A DNA stretch of 64,000 nucleotides from Chersky-840 sp963811775 (lineage in GTDB: Bacteria; Actinomycetota; Acidimicrobiia; Acidimicrobiales; UBA8190): contig CAWESO010000002.1 of the NCBI GenBank assembly GCA_963811775.1, positions 620,001 through 684,000 of the forward strand. The letters are read 5' to 3'. Shown piece after piece: positions 41,807 to 51,473 of the stretch. A model generated the notes under the pieces. It made no database searches. It was not told the DNA's origin and saw nothing but the letters and a program-made list of their open reading frames with translations. Position numbers and translations under genes: made by a program. How positions within the stretch are numbered: position 1 is the first letter of the stretch; every line of letters starts with the position of its first letter.

Positions 41807-41807
<1 letters not shown>
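40120..41807 (+). pseudogene. kdpA: K(+)-transporting ATPase subunit A, interrupted by a one-base frameshift
   Basis: KdpA is the channel-like, K+-selective subunit. The first frame (from ATG 40120) gives helices and the first selectivity region, FNTAVSFLTNTNWQNYGGET, and runs to ITQ-like VTQAIPRGPIGFME near 40785. The conserved continuation ALKQLGTNGGGFLDQNGATP and FENPT then appears only in the next frame, which continues to the TGA at 41805-41807 (YALTSQANNNGSAFGGLTGN, MLLGRFAIMIPVLALAGGLA). Inserting one G (GAG-GCC-CTC) restores a single frame of about 562 residues, normal for KdpA. The rest is highly conserved, so a sequencing error is as likely as a true pseudogene. Confidence 0.85.
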
Positions 41808-43873
<2,066 letters not shown>

Positions 43874-43886
43874 TGGAGACCGCCTG

Positions 43887-44483
43887 ATGCTCGCTCACCT
43901 CCGCCGCTCGGTCGTCATGGCCCTGATCTGGCTGGTGCTCCTCGGCTTCGTGTACGCCTTCGCCGGCACCGGCGTGGCCCAGCTCTTCTTCCGACACCAG
44001 GCCGACGGCTCGATCACAACCAACGGATCGACCCTGATCGGCCAGAACTGGGCCAGCCCGAAGTGGTTCCACGGCCGCCCCGACGACTTCGGACCTTATG
44101 CCGCCAACCCCAAGAAGAACGTGTCCGGAGGCGACAACCCGCTGGTGGCCAACGGGGTCAGTGGCGAATCGGCGGCTACCAACCTCGGTCCCCGCTCAGC
44201 CACCTTGCTCGCCAACACCCAGCAGCTGGTGGCCTGGTGGCACACGCAAGGCGTCAACCCCACACCCGACCTCGTCACCACCTCGGGCAGCGGCTACGAC
44301 CCGGACATCACCCCGGCCGACGCCACGGCCGAGATCCCCATGGTTTCGCGGACCACCGGGCTCTCACGGGTCAGTCTGATGGCGTTGATCAAGCAGCAAA
44401 CCCACGGTGAAGAACTGGGATTCCTCGGCAGCCAGTACATCGTCGTACTGCAACTGAACGAGGCGTTGGCAAGACTTCGGTGA
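43887..44483 (+). CDS. kdpC: K(+)-transporting ATPase subunit C
   Basis: 198 residues. One N-terminal helix (SVVMALIWLVLLGFVYAFAG) is followed by an extracytoplasmic domain with the family markers GSTLIGQNWASPKWFHGRPD, NPLVANGVSGESAATNLGPR and the C-terminal RVSLMALIKQQTHGEELGFL. KdpC stabilises the complex and increases its K+ affinity. It starts 13 bases after the kdpB stop, with GGAGA upstream, and its stop overlaps the OB-fold gene start. Confidence 0.96.
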   Translation: MLAHLRRSVVMALIWLVLLGFVYAFAGTGVAQLFFRHQADGSITTNGSTLIGQNWASPKWFHGRPDDFGPYAANPKKNVSGGDNPLVANGVSGESAATNLGPRSATLLANTQQLVAWWHTQGVNPTPDLVTTSGSGYDPDITPADATAEIPMVSRTTGLSRVSLMALIKQQTHGEELGFLGSQYIVVLQLNEALARLR

Positions 44484-44839
44484 GCAGCACCGAGTTCACG
44501 AGCGCCAGCGAATGGGGCGGCCGTCCCGTTGCCCGGGTGATCGCCGACGCCCTTCCCCGAGGGCGGATCGTTGTCACCGGTACGGTGGTTGAGGTCGCCA
44601 CCGTCCAGGTCGCGCACGCTAGCTCGTACCGTTGCCTGCTCGACGACGGAAGTGGTCAGCTCGTTCTGCTTTTCATCGGGCGCAATGCAATCCCTGGACT
44701 CGCTGTCGGCGCCCGCTGCACCGTGGAAGGCACGGTCACGCGAGAGGACAATTGGCTCGTGGTTTGGAATCCTCTGTACCGGCTCGAGCGCAACGACGGG
44801 CCAAGGAGCACTCCGAGATGGCGATCGGCGCTCAGATAG
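44480..44839 (+). CDS. OB-fold nucleic-acid-binding domain protein coupled to kdpC
   Basis: 119 residues from a GTG at 44480 overlapping the kdpC TGA (GTGA). The OB strands read GRIVVTGTVVEVATVQVAHA, SSYRCLLDDGSGQLVLLFIG, RNAIPGLAVGARCTVEGTVT and EDNWLVVWNPLYRL. This is the tRNA_anti/OB pattern seen in small actinobacterial proteins encoded near potassium-transport and DUF3159 genes. It may bind nucleic acid or a small ligand. A role in Kdp is only suggested by the coupling. The C-terminal end (RNDGPRSTPRWRSALR) is basic. Confidence 0.75.
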   Translation: MSSTEFTSASEWGGRPVARVIADALPRGRIVVTGTVVEVATVQVAHASSYRCLLDDGSGQLVLLFIGRNAIPGLAVGARCTVEGTVTREDNWLVVWNPLYRLERNDGPRSTPRWRSALR

Positions 44840-45071
44840 GCGGGGCTGGCGAATGTAGCGTGCGACCTGGTATTCCTGCTCGTGCTCCGACCGTGAAGGA
44901 TCGATTAGTCTCTCTCTGGATCGTGAAGTCAATCGTAAAACTTGCTCTGGGACCACATGCCGTCACTCCAAGCCCCCTTTTGACCCTCCCGCTTCGTTGT
45001 CTGGCAGTTCGAGTGAGCCATCATGATGCGACCGCGACCCTGAATGGGTTCGTCGGAGCGAGGGGCCCGCG

Positions 45072-46567
45072 ATGAAGCGCAGTGTGATCGGAACGGTCGC
45101 TGCATTGGCCAGCATGGCGCTGCTCACAATGGCGATGCTTCCGCTTCGTTCTCATCTGAGTATTGCCACGACGGCGCTGGTTTGGTCGTGCCGGTCGTCA
45201 TCGGCGTTGTCTTCGGTGGCTTCAGCGCCGGTGCACTCAGCGTGATCGCTGGCTTCCTGGTCTACGACTTCTTCTTCATTCCCCCCTACTTGACACTCTG
45301 GGTCGGAGCGCCACAGAACTGGGTGGCTCTGGGCGTGTACGCGGTCGTGATGCTCCCAGTCGCCAGGGTTGTAGCCACGATGAACACAACGCGAACAAAG
45401 GAACGGCGACAGAGCCTGGAGATACGACGTCTCTTCCAACTCTCTGACCTCCTCGTCGAGGACCAACCACTCGACGTGCTTCTATCGGTCATCGTGACGA
45501 CATTGGCGGACGTCTTTGGCTCAAGCCAAGTCCCCCTTCTCCTGCCGCAGAATGACCGTCTCGAAGTTGTGGCCAGTGCGGGAGCTCCACTCACCGAGGA
45601 AGAATTCCGCCGCGTCGTCCCCGAACCAGGAGCACGGGCAAGTCTCGACGCCCAATCGATCGAGCATGGCGATCTTCTTGTTCTCGCATTGACCGCTGCT
45701 GGACGTCCCGTGGGACTCATCGTCATGTCCGGCGAAGGGACATCCAGCCAGGATCGTGAGCCCTTGTTGCTCTTTGCCAACCACGCTGCCCTCGCCGTCG
45801 AGCGAGCCCAATTGCGTGAGGCAGCCTTGCAGGCGAGGCTGACCGAGGAAGTGGAACGTCTAGCCAAGACCCTCGTCGCTGCGGTTTCCCACGATCTTCG
45901 CGCTCCACTTGCATCGATCAAGGTCGCCTCCTCAACCTTATCCGATGCTGAACTCGAAATCGCTCCGGAGAAACACCAAAGACTGGCCAAGCTCATCGAC
46001 GTGCAGGCCGATAGGTTGGCCGAACTTGTCCAGAACTTGCTCGACATGAGTCGGATTCAATCGGGTGTACTTACCCCCCGATGCACGATTGTCTCGTTGG
46101 CGGACCTCGTTCAGGGTGTAGTGAGCGACGTGAGTCCGACGCTGCGGAATCATGACGTAGTTGTCGATGTCCCTGCAGATCTACCACCCGTCGACATCGA
46201 CCTGGTACTCATTGCACGGGTGCTGACGAACTTGGTAGAGAACGCGGCCCGATACGCGCCGAAGGGCACTCCGATCATGATCCGGGCGGAGCGCACCAGT
46301 CAGGAAACCATCAAGGTATCGGTTACGGACCATGGTCCCGGTATAGATCCTGGGCAACGCGACGAAGTGTTCGGGTTGCCTGCCCGTCGAGACCGTGACG
46401 CGGGTGCCGGGCTGGGACTCACGATCGCCCGGACCTTTGTTGAAGCCCACGAGCAGCACATCTGGGTTGAGGACCCGCCTGATGGCGGGGCAAGGTTCTG
46501 CTTTACGCTGCCGATCGCAGTCGCCATACCTGAGGAGTCGAGGGTTGTCGCAGATTCTCATCGTTGA
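45072..46567 (+). CDS. kdpD: KdpD-like sensor histidine kinase (DUF4118, GAF, HisKA), probably frameshifted near 45180
   Basis: The likely ATG at 45072 (GAGCGAGGGG upstream) opens MKRSVIGTVAALASMALLTM, the first helix of a DUF4118 membrane domain. After about 37 codons the continuing domain (LVVPVVIGVVFGGFSAGALS, FLVYDFFFIPPYLTLWVGAP) is in the next frame. Restoring one T in a TTT run would join them. The remainder is intact: a GAF-like domain, phosphoacceptor His in LVAAVSHDLRAPLASIKVAS, N-box LVENAARYAPKGTPIMIRAE, and VTDHGPGIDPGQRDEVFGLP with RDAGAGLGLTIARTFVEAHE. It lacks the cytoplasmic USP and KdpD N-terminal domains of E. coli KdpD. It should sense K+ limitation and phosphorylate the adjacent KdpE. 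Confidence 0.82.
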
Positions 46568-47225
46568 CGATGATCCGGACTTGCTCAATGCTTGCACGGT
46601 TGGCCTAGAAGCTCTGGGTCACGCAGTGCGGACTGCGGAGAAAGGGAACGAGGGGCTCACTGAGGCGGCGATCCGTGCGCCGGACATCATTGTGCTTGAC
46701 CTCGGCTTGCCGGATTTGGACGGCTTGGAGGTATGCAAGCGAATCAGGTCGTGGAGCGACGTACCCATCATTGTCCTCTCTGCGGACGGATCTGAGGACC
46801 GCAAGGTAGAAGCTTTGGACAATGGCGCGGATGACTATATGACCAAGCCGTTCGGCATCCGCGAGCTCGATGCTCGGTTGCGGGTTGCGCTCCGCCATCG
46901 TCGAATCGATGGCGAGCGACCAACGGAGCTTGACGTGGGGCCCCTCCACCTCGACCTGTTCCATCACGAGGCGACGTTCGAAGGCACTGCACTCGATCTC
47001 GCCCCGAAGGAGTTCGATTTCCTCGCCTATCTTGCCCACCATGTGGGGAAGGTTTGCACACGTCGAATGATTCTTGAAAATGTTTGGGGATCCGGATACG
47101 GGAAAGAGCAACATTACCTCAAGGTGTATGCGTACCGTATCCGGCGGAAGCTTGGCGACGAACGCGGGCAGTTCCTGCAGAGTGACCCTTCCGTCGGATA
47201 CCGGCTGGTGCCGCACGACCACTGA
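46545..47225 (+). CDS. kdpE: KdpE-like OmpR-family response regulator
   Basis: 226 residues from a TTG at 46545, which overlaps the end of the kinase gene by 23 bases. GAGGAGTCGAGGG supplies the ribosome site. The protein starts SQILIVDDDPDLLNACTVGL, has the phosphoacceptor Asp in PDIIVLDLGLPDLDGLEVCK, Lys in GADDYMTKPFGIRELDARLR, and a winged helix with LDLAPKEFDFLAYLAHHVGK, VWGSGYGKEQHYLKVYAYRI and RRKLGDERGQFLQSDPSVGY. The KEFDFLAYLAHH and YLKVYAYRIRRKL motifs are typical of KdpE. It would bind the phased repeats upstream of the kdp genes. Confidence 0.9.
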   Translation: MSQILIVDDDPDLLNACTVGLEALGHAVRTAEKGNEGLTEAAIRAPDIIVLDLGLPDLDGLEVCKRIRSWSDVPIIVLSADGSEDRKVEALDNGADDYMTKPFGIRELDARLRVALRHRRIDGERPTELDVGPLHLDLFHHEATFEGTALDLAPKEFDFLAYLAHHVGKVCTRRMILENVWGSGYGKEQHYLKVYAYRIRRKLGDERGQFLQSDPSVGYRLVPHDH

Positions 47226-47621
47226 TGGCGACTACATCCGTCGGCTTAGGGGCGGATGGGTGATCGGCGGGTCGGCTTCTGCGGATCGAGAAATCCGATG
47301 GCGAGCGACGACTTGGCCTCATGACCAACACATACCCAGCCGCCGCGTGAGCTGGCGGTCGATGCGCACACAGAACGCCAGCGCCGAACGTCAAGTTTCC
47401 AGGCGGAGGCCGCGATGCAGATCGACGGTTCGGGTGCTGAACGGCAGTTGCCGCCGATCGGCGAAATTGGTGCGTGGGCAGCGCAAGCCGGGGTGCTCGC
47501 CGCTGCCGACCAAAGCTGCCCGGTCCTGTTCGCGCCGCGAGGAGTCGATCGGCTCGTGGTCCTTCACCGGTGCCCCCCGGCGGGTGGACATCGAGCACGG
47601 CTAGGAGCAAACTCAGAGGCG
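47226..47621. other. Intergenic region, no supported gene
   Basis: About 395 bases after kdpE. A plus-strand frame is open through it into the Mth938 gene, but its sequence is unlike any domain. The Mth938 ribosome site lies at its right end. Confidence 0.4.
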
Positions 47622-47972
47622 GTGCGCTTCGAGAGTTTCGCGTTCGGCTCGATCCAAATCGACGGCAAGACCTACGACCACGACGTGGTGCTCGACAGAG
47701 GCGTTATCCGAAAGCGCGACAAGAAGGCGTCCCGACAGCTCCGCTCCGCGTCTAGTCACACGCCGCTGTCGCTCTCTGAGAAGATCCCGTGGGACTGCCG
47801 TCGTCTCGTGGTCGGGACCGGAGCACAAGGCGCCCTCCCGCTTGTCCCGGAACTGAGGCGAGAAGCCGAGAGGCGCGGCGTGGAACTCGTGTCCTTGCCA
47901 ACCGGCGATGCCATCGCGCTGCTGGAGAAGGACTCGGAAGGCACCAATGCTGTCCTCCATGTGACCTGCTGA
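47622..47972 (+). CDS. Mth938-like domain protein (DUF498)
   Basis: 116 residues from the GTG at 47622 with AGAGGCG upstream. The alpha/beta Mth938 fold is clear: RFESFAFGSIQIDGKTYDHD, DVVLDRGVIRKRDKKASRQL, LSLSEKIPWDCRRLVVGTGA, GALPLVPELRREAERRGVEL and VSLPTGDAIALLEKDSEGTN. The family is small, widespread and functionally uncharacterised in bacteria; human AAMDC belongs to it. An in-frame ATG at 47415 would add about 70 Ala/Arg-rich residues without similarity, so the shorter start is chosen. The gene is not obviously linked to kdp. Confidence 0.82.
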   Translation: MRFESFAFGSIQIDGKTYDHDVVLDRGVIRKRDKKASRQLRSASSHTPLSLSEKIPWDCRRLVVGTGAQGALPLVPELRREAERRGVELVSLPTGDAIALLEKDSEGTNAVLHVTC

Positions 47973-48384
47973 TCTTCAGCAATCCTTCGAGCGTCCCGTG
48001 CGGGACGAAGTCGGCAGAAAGCGTCGACTGGTGGATGCGCAGAACGATCCATTCTGTCTCCAGGTCTTTGAGGGAAGGCCTGCTGTAGCTGCACCGCGAT
48101 CAGCTTCTCGACCAGCTCGCGGGGCAGGGGTTGATCGACGGGGAATCTCAAAGCTCCGGAGGACTTCTCGTATCCGGCCGGTTCCTCGGCTAGCTCGGGG
48201 AACACCGAGCCGCTGTGGGGCACACCGGCCTCCTTCGTCGTCCGGCAGCCATAGCAGCCGCAGGGCCGTCGGACACCCATACGGTTCAGCCCTGCGAAAT
48301 CAGGCGGTGGTGTCGGCCGGGGCGATCGGCTCCTACCGCGTCGAAGAGTTATCCTGCCCCAACGGCAAGTGACTCCGACAGCGC
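47973..48384 (-). other. Region with a DUF1801 fragment, otherwise non-coding
   Basis: About 410 bases between two convergent genes. The only recognisable element is the DUF1801 remnant on the minus strand. No terminator was identified. Confidence 0.4.
48065..48199 (-). pseudogene. DUF1801 (YdhG-like) remnant
   Basis: The minus strand reads FPELAEEPAGYEKSSGALRF then PVDQPLPRELVEKLIAVQLQ and QAFPQ. GYEKSKGxIRFPxDxPLPxxLVxKLV is the C-terminal signature of DUF1801/YdhG iron-chaperone-like proteins. The N-terminal half of the domain is missing and the frame continues into unrelated residues, so only a fragment remains. Confidence 0.6.
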
Positions 48385-49041
48385 CTAGCGGGTGTCAGCG
48401 CCGCCGCAGGCCGGGCTTGGCGGCTCGGGTAGGGCGCCCAGCACGGTGATCTCCTCGCCCAGACGGGCGCCCTGAAGAAGCTCGAGGTGGTCGCCGCTCC
48501 AGAAGCGGCCGGGGTCGTACCAGTTGGCCGGGCGGTTGTCGGCGAGAAGGCCCATGGCCTGATAGGTGCCGGCGACAACCTCGGCGCAGTAGCTGGCCTC
48601 GACGTCGGCCGGGCGGCGAATCCGCCCCCGGGCCCAATGGCCGGCCAGGGCGAGCGTGGCCGGGAACGGGGTGCCGTCCTTACGGGCGATTTCCGTCAGC
48701 AGAGCGTCCTCCATCTCCGGGGTCACCTCGGCGTGCAGTTGGCGGAGCCAGGCGCTCTGGTGGTAGCGCTCCATCCAGGTGGTTACCGCCCCCCGCAGGT
48801 CGTGCAGCTGCACGCCCCGGTGGTAGGTGCCGCTCCACACGTCAAGCAGCGAGTGGCCCAGTTCGGCATGCCACATCAGCGGCGGGAGGTCCTCGAGTAC
48901 GACCGCCATGCCCACATGGTTGACGGGGCTGTTGGTGAAAACTCGGATGGCGTGGTCGGCGGCGCTCGGGCCCCGGAACAGCCACAGGTCCCCGGTGCGC
49001 GTCAGTTCGACAGCGTCATCCAGGCTGAGCGGTTCAGCCAC
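48385..49041 (-). CDS. Permuted NlpC/P60 (YiiX/C92-like) papain-fold protein
   Basis: 218 residues. GDLWLFRGPSAADHAIRVFT with NSPVNHVGMAVVLEDLPPLM holds the catalytic His early, and RPADVEASYCAEVVAGTYQA holds a Cys late. This is the order of circularly permuted NlpC/P60 enzymes (YaeF/YiiX, peptidase family C92). Family members cut amide or acyl bonds in peptidoglycan peptides or lipids. No signal peptide is present, so it acts in the cytoplasm or is delivered otherwise. Its ATG lies 8 bases inside the upstream 88-residue gene, indicating coupling. Confidence 0.75.
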   Translation of the reverse strand: MAEPLSLDDAVELTRTGDLWLFRGPSAADHAIRVFTNSPVNHVGMAVVLEDLPPLMWHAELGHSLLDVWSGTYHRGVQLHDLRGAVTTWMERYHQSAWLRQLHAEVTPEMEDALLTEIARKDGTPFPATLALAGHWARGRIRRPADVEASYCAEVVAGTYQAMGLLADNRPANWYDPGRFWSGDHLELLQGARLGEEITVLGALPEPPSPACGGADTR

Positions 49042-49300
49042 GGCGCACGAGCTGGAACGACTTTCTGGCCCTGCGGCGCACGCGGCGGAAGCGCTCTGGC
49101 TGAGCGGCCGGGAGGCTCACCACCGGGGCGGCATCCGCGATCGCCGCGATGGCCGCGACCCGCTGGTGCAGTCGGGTCCGCACGTCGTCGGGCGTGTAAG
49201 CCCTGCGTCGACGTTCCGATCGGACGACAGCCACGCCGGTGGCGGCGACACCGGCCAGGCCGGCGAGCCCGACGATCTTCCAGACGGAACGTTTCCTCAT
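49034..49300 (-). CDS. Small single-helix membrane protein
   Basis: 88 residues. It begins MRKRSVWKIVGLAGLAGVAA TGVAVV, a positively charged start plus one helix, then is basic throughout (RSERRRRAYTPDDVRTRLHQ, RRVRRRARKSFQLVRR). The overlap with the NlpC-like gene suggests the two are expressed together. I do not recognise a family. An aligned mid-region (HQRVAAIAAIADAAPVVSLP) is amphipathic. Confidence 0.65.
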   Translation of the reverse strand: MRKRSVWKIVGLAGLAGVAATGVAVVRSERRRRAYTPDDVRTRLHQRVAAIAAIADAAPVVSLPAAQPERFRRVRRRARKSFQLVRRG

Positions 49301-49321
49301 CTTCCCGTCATCCTAGAGACG

Positions 49322-49522
49322 TCACACGAGCCTCCGGGCCATTGGCCGGCCGGGGAGCGGACGGGCGTCCCACGTGAGGAGCTGCAGCTCCGGGTTGAGC
49401 ACGGCCATCCAGCTCATCAGCTGCAGGTTGGCAGACGGAGAAGCCGTCGACCGTGCCGTGGCACCACCGGCTGTCCTGGACCCCCAGACAGTCAGCCACC
49501 CAGCGATGTCAGCATGAGTCAC
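49322..49522 (-). CDS. Small hypothetical protein
   Basis: 66 residues from a GTG at 49522 preceded by a strong AAGGGGGACGGAG ribosome site. It begins VTHADIAGWLTVWGSRTAGG and ends with WMAVLNPELQLLTWDARPLP. No family is recognised. The good ribosome site and the short gap (21 bases) to the 88-residue gene support expression, but it remains uncertain. Confidence 0.35.
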   Translation of the reverse strand: MTHADIAGWLTVWGSRTAGGATARSTASPSANLQLMSWMAVLNPELQLLTWDARPLPGRPMARRLV

Positions 49523-49621
49523 AACTCCGTCCCCCTTGGCTGGGCCACGCAGCCAGATCGCCCGATCTGGAGCCACCGTGTGTGCAGAGCAACTTGCTGC
49601 CACCGGATACAGATCGAGGCC

Positions 49622-49849
49622 TCACTGTACGGTCAGTTCACCGATGGGCCGCACCGAATGCGCCGCCCCGGTCGCGGCCAAGGCGAAGGTGAACACAGCC
49701 AAGACAGGCAGCAGAGCGGCCACCGGGCGTCGAGGGAACCGGCGGGCACGGGGAGCTACCTGGACCAGGACCAGGTGAGCTGGCGCTGGACCGAAGATCG
49801 GGCCAACCAAGCGGGGTGCGCCTTCCCTGTGTACATTGCTCTCACTCAT
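49622..49849 (-). CDS. Small membrane protein
   Basis: 75 residues from the ATG at 49849, which has a strong GGAGGTG ribosome site 6 bases before it. MSESNVHREGAPRLVGPIFG leads to a membrane helix (RPVAALLPVLAVFTFALAAT). A longer upstream frame lies inside the integrase gene and is rejected. It starts just beyond the integrase terminator hairpin. Possibly a phage-derived or stress peptide; no family recognised. Confidence 0.55.
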   Translation of the reverse strand: MSESNVHREGAPRLVGPIFGPAPAHLVLVQVAPRARRFPRRPVAALLPVLAVFTFALAATGAAHSVRPIGELTVQ

Positions 49850-49869
49850 GGGACACCTCCGTGGGTCAC

Positions 49870-49910
49870 GGCCCGGCGGTGCGTAAACACCGGCCGGGCC
49901 TTCTCTATTT
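49870..49910 (+). terminator. Hairpin next to the serine integrase gene
   Basis: GGCCCGGC-GGTG (49870-49881), a 6-base loop CGTAAA, then CACC-G-GCCGGGCC (49888-49900): 12 paired bases with one bulge. TTCTCTATTT follows on the plus strand. It starts 4 bases beyond the integrase stop. On the plus strand it looks like an intrinsic terminator; on the minus strand there is no T-run, so it would be a tail-less terminator there. Confidence 0.65.
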
Positions 49911-51473
49911 GAGATCGTCTGTTGCGGTGATTCCCTGTAGCGTCCCGATGACCTTGTGCGGGTCTCCGTCGATGTAACGAATCTCCCGGCCGGGCTGTGC
50001 CCGTAGGGCTGCGTTCGAGAGGACGTGCACCTTGACACCGGCCGCCAACAGATACGCCCGGCGGGCCTCATCATCGAGAGACAGCCACACATCGCCTACG
50101 GTCCGGCCGGTGCCTCGCTCGATCACCTGCGACGGCTCAGATGGCAGGGCCAGCAGGCGGACACGCTCATCACGTAGTGCCTTCACCCGCTCGATGTAGT
50201 CCGGTGCGTCGATGTCCAGTTCACGGATCTCCACTTCGACCTCGTCGGCCTCGTCCTGGTGGTTCTCGCCGGGGATCGTGGTGGTCTCGATGATCTCCAC
50301 GGACCCGAACGGCCCGCCCGTGTCGATGTCCACGACGTTGCCTTCGTCGTCCCTGATGGCGCTCGGTGCCTTGAACTGTGCGTTCACCCACTGCTCGATG
50401 TCGTCGAGAGGGACGCTGTTGCAGCAGGTGCTAGGTGCCTTGTCCGTTCCCTTGCAGCGGTAGGTGACGTACGGAGCGGACCTGGTGCCGTCCTTGCGCT
50501 TCGTGGTGGCTGCCAGGCGGTACATGGGGAGTTCGCAAGCCTCGCACTCGATCACGTTCGTGAGGACCGCTGTGCGCTCCGTGGTGGGGCCTCGCCGCCG
50601 TGGGCGGCCGTCGAGTGCTTTCTGTAGCCTCTTCCACTCCCCGGCAGCCAGGATCGAGTCGAATCGGAGCACGGTGTGCTTCCGGCCCTTGGCGTCCTTC
50701 TCCTCCCTCACGCCCTTGAGCGCAGGGTTGCGCAGGGCGTTCGACACGGACACTGGCGACCACTTCGCCGATCCGGTCCCGCCACGCACCGGCTTGCCCG
50801 TCATCCTCGGTGAGATCCCTTCAGCGTCCAGCCACCGGCAGATCGAGAGCAGGGTGTCGCCACGGAGCGCACGATCGACCATGCCTTCCAGGTACGGCCG
50901 TAGGGCCGGGTCCGGTGCCAGCGTCTTGGCGTACTTCTCACTGCCGATGACCAGATACCCCCACGGAGGCTTTCCAGCGAGCGCCTCATTCTCGTGGATC
51001 GTGCGACGTGCATTTGCGGTGCGCTCAGAGATCTGCTTGCGCTCGATCTCGGCCAGTTCGCCGAGCAGCGCCCACATCAGTTGAGCACCGAGGCCCTCGA
51101 TCCCTGACGGCACTGGCCACACCAGACCCGTAGGCTTCAGCACCCGCAGGCGCTTGCCGTGATCATCGGCCCACGCCTTCAGGTTGTTCAGGTCTCGGGC
51201 ATTGCGGCCGAGCCGGTCGATGCTCGACGCCAGGATCTCGTCGTACTGGTTGACCTTGTCCGGGTCGGTCAGCCACGGCCCCAACTGCGGCCGTTCCCAT
51301 GGCGGGATCGACCCGGAAACGTTCCTGTCCTCGGTCGTGTGGACGACCACGTCACCCCGCTGTACGGCTTCCTGCCGGGCCTGCTCGTCGTCTCGGTCCA
51401 CTCGGCTGGCACCCTTGTCGCCACGGCTCACACGGGCAGCCACGAGGACCCTGACCTGGTGGTTCGATGTCAT
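49905..51473 (-). CDS. Large serine recombinase (phage-type integrase)
   Basis: 522 residues. The resolvase domain opens VRVLVAARVSRGDKGASRVD with the nucleophilic Ser near residue 16. It continues DEILASSIDRLGRNARDLNN and LMWALLGELAEIERKQISER. The recombinase domain follows (ALAGKPPWGYLVIGSEKYAK, WSPVSVSNALRNPALKGVRE), then a zinc-ribbon with Cys in VIECEACELPMYRLAATTKR and TYRCKGTDKAPSTCCNSVPL, and a coiled-coil C-terminus (EVEVEIRELDIDAPDYIERV). Such integrases insert phages or ICEs at attP/attB sites. The start lies 30-60 bases from a broken MFS gene, the likely attachment site. Confidence 0.93.
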   Translation of the reverse strand: MTSNHQVRVLVAARVSRGDKGASRVDRDDEQARQEAVQRGDVVVHTTEDRNVSGSIPPWERPQLGPWLTDPDKVNQYDEILASSIDRLGRNARDLNNLKAWADDHGKRLRVLKPTGLVWPVPSGIEGLGAQLMWALLGELAEIERKQISERTANARRTIHENEALAGKPPWGYLVIGSEKYAKTLAPDPALRPYLEGMVDRALRGDTLLSICRWLDAEGISPRMTGKPVRGGTGSAKWSPVSVSNALRNPALKGVREEKDAKGRKHTVLRFDSILAAGEWKRLQKALDGRPRRRGPTTERTAVLTNVIECEACELPMYRLAATTKRKDGTRSAPYVTYRCKGTDKAPSTCCNSVPLDDIEQWVNAQFKAPSAIRDDEGNVVDIDTGGPFGSVEIIETTTIPGENHQDEADEVEVEIRELDIDAPDYIERVKALRDERVRLLALPSEPSQVIERGTGRTVGDVWLSLDDEARRAYLLAAGVKVHVLSNAALRAQPGREIRYIDGDPHKVIGTLQGITATDDLK

